Shown: one piece after another, positions 6,034 to 9,506 of the stretch
Numbering within the stretch: the first letter of the stretch is position 1
How the letters are laid out: the number at the start of each line of letters is the position of its first letter
Source: Eubacterium sp.
GTDB lineage: Bacteria; Bacillota; Clostridia; Lachnospirales; Lachnospiraceae
Reading direction: 5' to 3'
NCBI GenBank assembly: GCA_003520145.1
Contig: DOVJ01000132.1
Span: 1-9,506, forward strand
DNA length: 9,506 bases
Program-made: the position numbers and the translations under genes
Notes under the pieces: model-generated
What the model saw: only the letters and a program-made list of their open reading frames with translations
What the model was told of the DNA's origin: nothing
Database searches by the model: none

Positions 6034-6960
6034 ATGAACAATCTAAGGCCCTTATTAAAGGTGATTCGTACCGTAGATGACGGAATTAATAGAGGCTATG
6101 TAACAAGAATATTTCCCAAGACCTGGAAACCCTTCTTAATATGGACAGGGCTTGCTGTTTCAGGATTATTACTAAGTGTCAGTATAGTAATACTCTGTGG
6201 TGGTATGATACGTAATAGTGAATATAAGCATAATCTTGCATTTGGTGATTCGACCTATGCATTCAGACCTAACAATATCTACTATGAAGATCAGATTAGC
6301 AAAGCCGAATACTATGAATATGGTTTTGATAAAATCGGTGTAGAGCGTTTTTTTGACAAAGAGGCGCTTACATCATACTACGAAATCCAATACCTTATTC
6401 CAAAGTATAAGGATTCCATACTTTTATCAGATATTGATTTCGAACTTCCTCATGACCGATGGGATTTCTTTGTGAAATTCGATTTCTCATCTTATGATAT
6501 CAGATTTCAGATATCTGAAGACAAAAGAAATGAACTTATATCTCTGATTACTCCAACTCCATATGATCCTTACGAATTAATTTTTGATAAGGATAAAATA
6601 GATGAAGAGGACTATAAAAGACTTGAATTACTAGGTACAGTAAAGCCACTGCATCAATATTACCCTCTATCAGCTTCTAAGTTCATCATTCTCTTCATCA
6701 TACCATTAATCATATTATTGTACCTGATATATCTTATGGTTGTCGAATATGAGGTAAAAAGTATAGAAGAATTCTTTGATATAGAAGACAGAGGTAAAGC
6801 AACCCATATGGCTTTAGTTCCATTTGCAATACTTCTCTTAAATCTATTTGCTACGAGAACCATGTCGATAAGTTTGTTTATCATAGTAGCGATGCTCTAT
6901 GGTATTATAGCCGTATCCGCTAAGTATACTGTTAAGAAAAAAACTGAGAGTCAGTGGTAA
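6034..6960 (+). CDS. Uncharacterised membrane protein with a large central soluble domain
   Basis: I do not recognise this 308-residue protein. Membrane helices are predicted by eye at 34-57 (FLIWTGLAVSGLLLSV), 216-237 (KFIILFIIPLIILLYLIYLM), 258-272 and 277-297. Between the first and second lies a domain of about 155 residues rich in Tyr, Asp and Glu (YYEDQISKAEYYEYGFD), probably outside the membrane and acidic. The C-terminus is basic (KYTVKKKTESQW). There is no cleavable signal peptide. I start at ATG 6034 because GGAGG is 9 bases upstream; a GTG at 6028 would be too close to it. It has its own promoter and terminator, so it need not act with the ATPase/RloB pair, although small unknown membrane proteins do occur in defence regions. 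Function cannot be assigned. Confidence 0.85.
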   Translation: MNNLRPLLKVIRTVDDGINRGYVTRIFPKTWKPFLIWTGLAVSGLLLSVSIVILCGGMIRNSEYKHNLAFGDSTYAFRPNNIYYEDQISKAEYYEYGFDKIGVERFFDKEALTSYYEIQYLIPKYKDSILLSDIDFELPHDRWDFFVKFDFSSYDIRFQISEDKRNELISLITPTPYDPYELIFDKDKIDEEDYKRLELLGTVKPLHQYYPLSASKFIILFIIPLIILLYLIYLMVVEYEVKSIEEFFDIEDRGKATHMALVPFAILLLNLFATRTMSISLFIIVAMLYGIIAVSAKYTVKKKTESQW

Positions 6961-6974
6961 TCACTGGCTCTCTT
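6946..6974. terminator. Terminator overlapping the membrane-protein stop codon
   Basis: GAGAGTCAGTG (6946-6956), a 5-base loop and CACTGGCTCTC (6962-6972) pair as an 11-bp stem with one G-T pair. The TAA stop (6958-6960) is in the loop. On the plus strand only a short T-rich stretch follows, while on the minus strand the stem is followed by TTTTTTT, so it may work in both directions. Confidence 0.75.
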
Positions 6975-7024
6975 ATCAGCTTTATCTCAGTCGGAGAAGA
7001 CCCCTTCCTCTTAGCAATACGACA

Positions 7025-7051
7025 ACTTGACGTACGTCAAGTAGTTATAAT
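7025..7051 (+). promoter_or_regulatory. 18-bp perfect palindrome followed by TATAAT
   Basis: ACTTGACGTACGTCAAGT (7025-7042) is a perfect 18-bp palindrome with no spacer, and TATAAT follows at 7046-7051. TTGACG inside it is only 13 bases from that -10, too close for a normal pair, so I read the palindrome as a protein-binding site beside a promoter rather than as the promoter itself. The obvious candidate to bind is the helix-turn-helix protein encoded 150 bp downstream. Confidence 0.55.
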
Positions 7052-7068
7052 CTTACTATATTGATAGA

Positions 7069-7135
7069 ATGCAAAAATATATGCTTTTTGCATATAATTT
7101 TTTATGTTATAATCAAGATATGCTTTTTGTATATA
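7069..7135 (+). repeat. Hyphenated palindrome and direct repeats in the control region of the Xre-like gene
   Basis: ATGCAAAAA (7069-7077) and TTTTTGCAT (7085-7093) are a 9-bp inverted pair around a 7-base centre. ATATGCTTTTTGCATATA (7079-7096) is repeated with one change at 7118-7135 (offset 39 bp). Between the copies is an extended -10, TGTTATAAT (7105-7113), and another TATAAT is at 7093-7098. The pattern suggests several binding sites overlapping the promoter. The whole gap 6973-7198 contains no gene; the frame open upstream of the ATG at 7199 encodes a low-complexity hydrophobic stretch with no ribosome-binding site. Confidence 0.55.
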
Positions 7136-7190
7136 CCAAACTATAATATCATTTTTCCATACAAGGCCTTATACTTTATACAAAAGGAGG
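7123..7190 (+). promoter_or_regulatory. Possible leader stem that masks the ribosome-binding site
   Basis: CTTTTTGTATA (7123-7133) can pair with TATACAAAAGG (7177-7187) as 11 bp with one G-U pair, covering the first half of the strong AAAGGAGG (7183-7190) that precedes ATG 7199 by 8 bases. A transcript starting at the extended -10 at 7105-7113 would include both arms. The stem is A-U rich, so it would be weak and might respond to temperature or to a bound factor. This is inference from base pairing only. Confidence 0.3.
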
Positions 7191-7198
7191 TAAATGCT

Positions 7199-8461
7199 AT
7201 GTTTACTGTAGACAAAACTGCAATGGGCCACTATATCAAAGACCTCATATATGAACGCCAATTCAAAAGCGCACGACAATTCGGGATAGAATATCTCAAG
7301 TTACGTTATGGTTCTGTAGACGAGGATGCCATACCTAATATACAGAATCGCATAAGTCAGATCATCAATGGAAACAAATGGATTCAGTTAGAAGACCTTC
7401 CTATCTTCGCCGAATTACTCGGCGTATCAGTTGAAGATATCATAAGTGCTGGAACATCTTCGACTCCTTCAACAAGTCATATAACTAACTACTCCATAGC
7501 ATATTCAGATGATCCAAATGTTTGGGAAACACATATTCATAGACCAGATAATCTGTTCCTAAACCTAGACGAATACAACAAAACCATCATCGACTACGCC
7601 CTAGAAGCTGGTAATTATGCATTATTGAAGTACCTAATGGATAAAGACTACATCTGGTTCATAGGAGATGATAAAAAAGAATACTTCGGCACCTTCAATG
7701 ATAGTTATTCATACTTTGGTGCAGGTACGAGTATTAAAGCCCAACGTGGATACTGTGGTGACTTGGATACACGGTTAAAAACAGAATCCGATCTACGCTT
7801 TAAACTGATGTTGCTCGCAATAAAAAACAAGGATTTCGATACACTTACAAATCTTCATGCACGCGAGATTCCACAGCTTTATAGCATACATCCAATTCTT
7901 GGTATTCATATAAAAAAAGATTATACATTACCAAAATCAAAGAGCATAGATCAATTTGTCAAGAGTATTGCCTCTTGCCCCAATACCGTTCTTAATTACT
8001 TCTTTGAACCATTTAAGATTAACCCTAATTTTGATTATAGTGAACCAACCTTCATATTTCCTTATGCCGGTGAAGTATTAGATCATATGATAAAGCAGAA
8101 CAAAAAGAATACTTCCATATACATTAAAAAGGCGATCCAATGGAACAAAGAAGTCATTAATCAGTTAAAAGAACTAATCGATAAATCTGTAGTAAACTAT
8201 AAAAAGATATATGATTATCTCCAAGACGAAGATTATGTACGCAAAGCAGCTCTTGAATATTATTACTACTTCCCTAATGTTGGTTTTGTAGGATATACCG
8301 ATACAAGCGAAAAATCATCAAAGAGATTTATAACCAACATAGTTCAAGTAACAGCCAAATCACCGAATCAAGAACTTCAATCCTTAATCGATGAATTAAA
8401 TGCATCCCATAAACCATTAGAAGCTTTTCTGCAAGAACAGAAGAAATTAGATAAGCACTAA
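7199..8461 (+). CDS. Xre-like helix-turn-helix protein with a long C-terminal region containing an ankyrin-like segment
   Basis: This is a 420-residue protein of unknown role. Residues about 12-83 resemble an Xre/Cro-type DNA-binding domain with an enlarged first loop: IKDLIYERQFKSARQFG, then NRISQIINGNKWIQLEDL and PIFAELLGVSVEDII, the last two matching the usual 'isriEnGk..sletl..laelLgvs.deli' pattern. A Ser/Thr-rich linker (84-98) follows. Residues 126-150 (YNKTIIDYALEAGNYALLKY) look like one ankyrin-type helix pair, and 200-222 (LMLLAIKNKDFDTLTNLHA) may be another. The C-terminal 200 residues are Tyr-, Lys- and Asn-rich with no motif I know. I chose ATG 7199 for its AAAGGAGG 8 bases upstream and because the DNA-binding domain begins there. 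It may be an autoregulator given the palindromes upstream. It could also be a sensor or repressor of the accessory block. Confidence 0.85.
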   Translation: MFTVDKTAMGHYIKDLIYERQFKSARQFGIEYLKLRYGSVDEDAIPNIQNRISQIINGNKWIQLEDLPIFAELLGVSVEDIISAGTSSTPSTSHITNYSIAYSDDPNVWETHIHRPDNLFLNLDEYNKTIIDYALEAGNYALLKYLMDKDYIWFIGDDKKEYFGTFNDSYSYFGAGTSIKAQRGYCGDLDTRLKTESDLRFKLMLLAIKNKDFDTLTNLHAREIPQLYSIHPILGIHIKKDYTLPKSKSIDQFVKSIASCPNTVLNYFFEPFKINPNFDYSEPTFIFPYAGEVLDHMIKQNKKNTSIYIKKAIQWNKEVINQLKELIDKSVVNYKKIYDYLQDEDYVRKAALEYYYYFPNVGFVGYTDTSEKSSKRFITNIVQVTAKSPNQELQSLIDELNASHKPLEAFLQEQKKLDKH

Positions 8462-8484
8462 ATACAATTACAATGATGAGGAAT

Positions 8485-8534
8485 AAAAAAGCGGCTGTCG
8501 CACATGATGATAAATCATCTATCGCGACAGCCCT
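8485..8534. terminator. Two-way terminator between convergent genes
   Basis: GGCTGTCGC (8493-8501) and GCGACAGCC (8524-8532) form a perfect 9-bp GC-rich stem. The 22-base loop contains an inner stem GATGA-taaa-TCATC (8506-8519). On the minus strand it is followed by TTTTTTATTCC, a strong terminator for the MATE gene; on the plus strand CTTTACAT follows, weaker, but it is the only terminator after the Xre-like gene. Confidence 0.88.
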
Positions 8535-9506
8535 TTACATATAAAAGAATCTCTTCCTAAAATGCTTATACGCCACATACGATACAATACTATCAAATGC
8601 ATTGCCACCTCCAAACATCAACGCTATGCCTATAAGTGTTGGCGTCCATACACCAGTCAGATAAAGCACAAAGAACAGTCCATAGTAGATAGTATTCGTA
8701 ACGACAGACTCAAAGAGCATATATCCAGTCTTACCACGACCATAGAACGTCGCATCAAACACATTCTGATAAGCATACATCACATAGAAGCCAAGCAAAA
8801 CCATCACAAGTCCAAAGAGCTTATCTACGTCACCAAAGCCAAGCACATGCTTCATAAAAGGCTTGTAAAGAGGTATAAGAACAATCCATGCCATACATGT
8901 AACCGTAGTTATAAAAAGATACCCAGGCGTGTTCTCCTTAACAGCCTTCTCATCCTTCGCAGTCTCCTGTTTGATGAGCTCAGCAAGCTGATTAATCGGC
9001 AGCAATAACCACCCCCAGATGAAGTTGTTCGCTACCCAGTAGGTTCCCTGCTCGCCAACGACATTTACCATACGAGACACCATAAGCATATAAGCCAGAT
9101 TGCGAACGAAGGACTCAAGTCCTGAGATGCCTCCAACCCTAAGAAAATCCCTCATCCAAGCAAATGACAACCTCTCCTTCGACCACAGCGGATAACCGCA
9201 TCTCTCGATAAGTACGAACGCCACCACAAAAAGCAATAGATTCATCACACAGTTCGATACGGCGATACCATTCACGCCAAGCTTGAGCGAAATCGAAAGG
9301 TTCGAGACAAGAAGTGTATCAAGAGCAACACTAAGCACAAGCCTCGCGCCCGTCATGATGTACACGAGCTTGCTCTTTCCGATAGCCACAAGCGAAACCA
9401 TCAGAAAGCTGCACAGAATCCCCAGTACACTCGCCACGCACTCGATACGTATATACTCAGCCGATTCCTCAAGAATCTCCGTCGACACCGCCATAAACAT
9501 AAGCAG
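8535..9506 (-). CDS. MATE-family multidrug/Na+ (or H+) antiporter, C-terminal 323 residues (partial)
   Basis: This is an integral membrane exporter of the MATE/polysaccharide-exporter superfamily, probably extruding cationic drugs or metabolites in exchange for Na+ or H+. The frame is open at the window edge, and 323 residues are visible against about 440-460 for the family, so roughly a quarter to a third at the N-terminus is missing and the methionines near the edge are internal. At least seven or eight hydrophobic helices can be seen (for example LGILCSFLMVSLVAIG, NLLLFVVAFVLIE, YLFITTVTCMAWIVLIPLY and LFGLVMVLLGFYVMYAY). The hallmark R-D-F-L-R-V-G-G-I-SGLES segment (MATE 'RIGLPSGLE'-like, start of the second half) is clear, as is GVNGIAVSN. 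It converges on the Xre-like gene across a shared terminator. Base composition is less A+T-rich than in the genes 2.3-8.4 kb, as for the ABC exporter at the other end. Confidence 0.9.
   Translation of the reverse strand: MLMFMAVSTEILEESAEYIRIECVASVLGILCSFLMVSLVAIGKSKLVYIMTGARLVLSVALDTLLVSNLSISLKLGVNGIAVSNCVMNLLLFVVAFVLIERCGYPLWSKERLSFAWMRDFLRVGGISGLESFVRNLAYMLMVSRMVNVVGEQGTYWVANNFIWGWLLLPINQLAELIKQETAKDEKAVKENTPGYLFITTVTCMAWIVLIPLYKPFMKHVLGFGDVDKLFGLVMVLLGFYVMYAYQNVFDATFYGRGKTGYMLFESVVTNTIYYGLFFVLYLTGVWTPTLIGIALMFGGGNAFDSIVSYVAYKHFRKRFFYM

Noticed and set aside
7025..7042. TTGACG inside the 18-bp palindrome as the -35 of the Xre-like gene
   Set aside because: The following TATAAT is only 13 bases away and no other -10 falls at 16-18 bases; an operator is the better reading.
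7061..7198. A 46-codon N-terminal extension of the Xre-like protein
   Set aside because: It is a low-complexity hydrophobic stretch encoded by A+T-rich promoter repeats, with no ribosome-binding site; ATG 7199 has AAAGGAGG at 8 bases.

Overview
The window looks like chromosome from a low-GC Firmicute, most probably a clostridial gut or rumen bacterium of the Lachnospiraceae type. The reasons are the A+T-rich intergenic DNA, strong AGGAGG ribosome-binding sites, TTGnnn/TATAAT promoters, and the gene set itself: a TetR-controlled ABC exporter, an AAA_14/DUF4143 ATPase and a MATE exporter. This placement is inference; nothing here fixes the genus.

Layout. Positions 1-2243 (minus strand) hold a drug-exporter module: a TetR-family regulator (1549-2169) followed by a type-I ABC exporter half-transporter (1432 down to the window edge, incomplete). 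A terminator overlaps the tetR stop codon. Related AGTTATCA and GTTAGC half-sites lie in front of both genes, which suggests that the regulator controls itself and the exporter. Positions 2294-3631 (minus) hold an AAA_14/DUF4143 ATPase. Its upstream DNA carries three copies of a 12-bp core at exactly 33-bp spacing, one of them inside the promoter spacer, and then a 22-bp-period direct repeat.

Positions 4012-5894 (plus) hold a translationally coupled pair: an ABC-type AAA ATPase and an RloB-family (TOPRIM-like) protein. This is the RloA/RloB or AbiL-like two-gene layout, a likely phage-defence (abortive infection) system with its own good promoter. Next come an unrecognised four-helix membrane protein (6034-6960) and a 420-aa protein with an Xre-like helix-turn-helix and one ankyrin-like segment (7199-8461). 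The latter is preceded by a palindrome- and repeat-rich control region. A two-way terminator (8493-8532) separates it from a convergent MATE-family exporter (8535-9506, minus, N-terminus beyond the window).

Taken together, two ordinary exporter loci flank a more A+T-rich accessory block of about 6 kb (roughly 2.25-8.46 kb). That block contains the DUF4143 ATPase, the ATPase/RloB pair, a membrane protein and a DNA-binding protein. The most interesting parts are the ATPase/RloB pair, the helically phased repeat array upstream of the DUF4143 ATPase, a second copy of that promoter element pointing antisense into the RloB gene, and the two uncharacterised proteins downstream.
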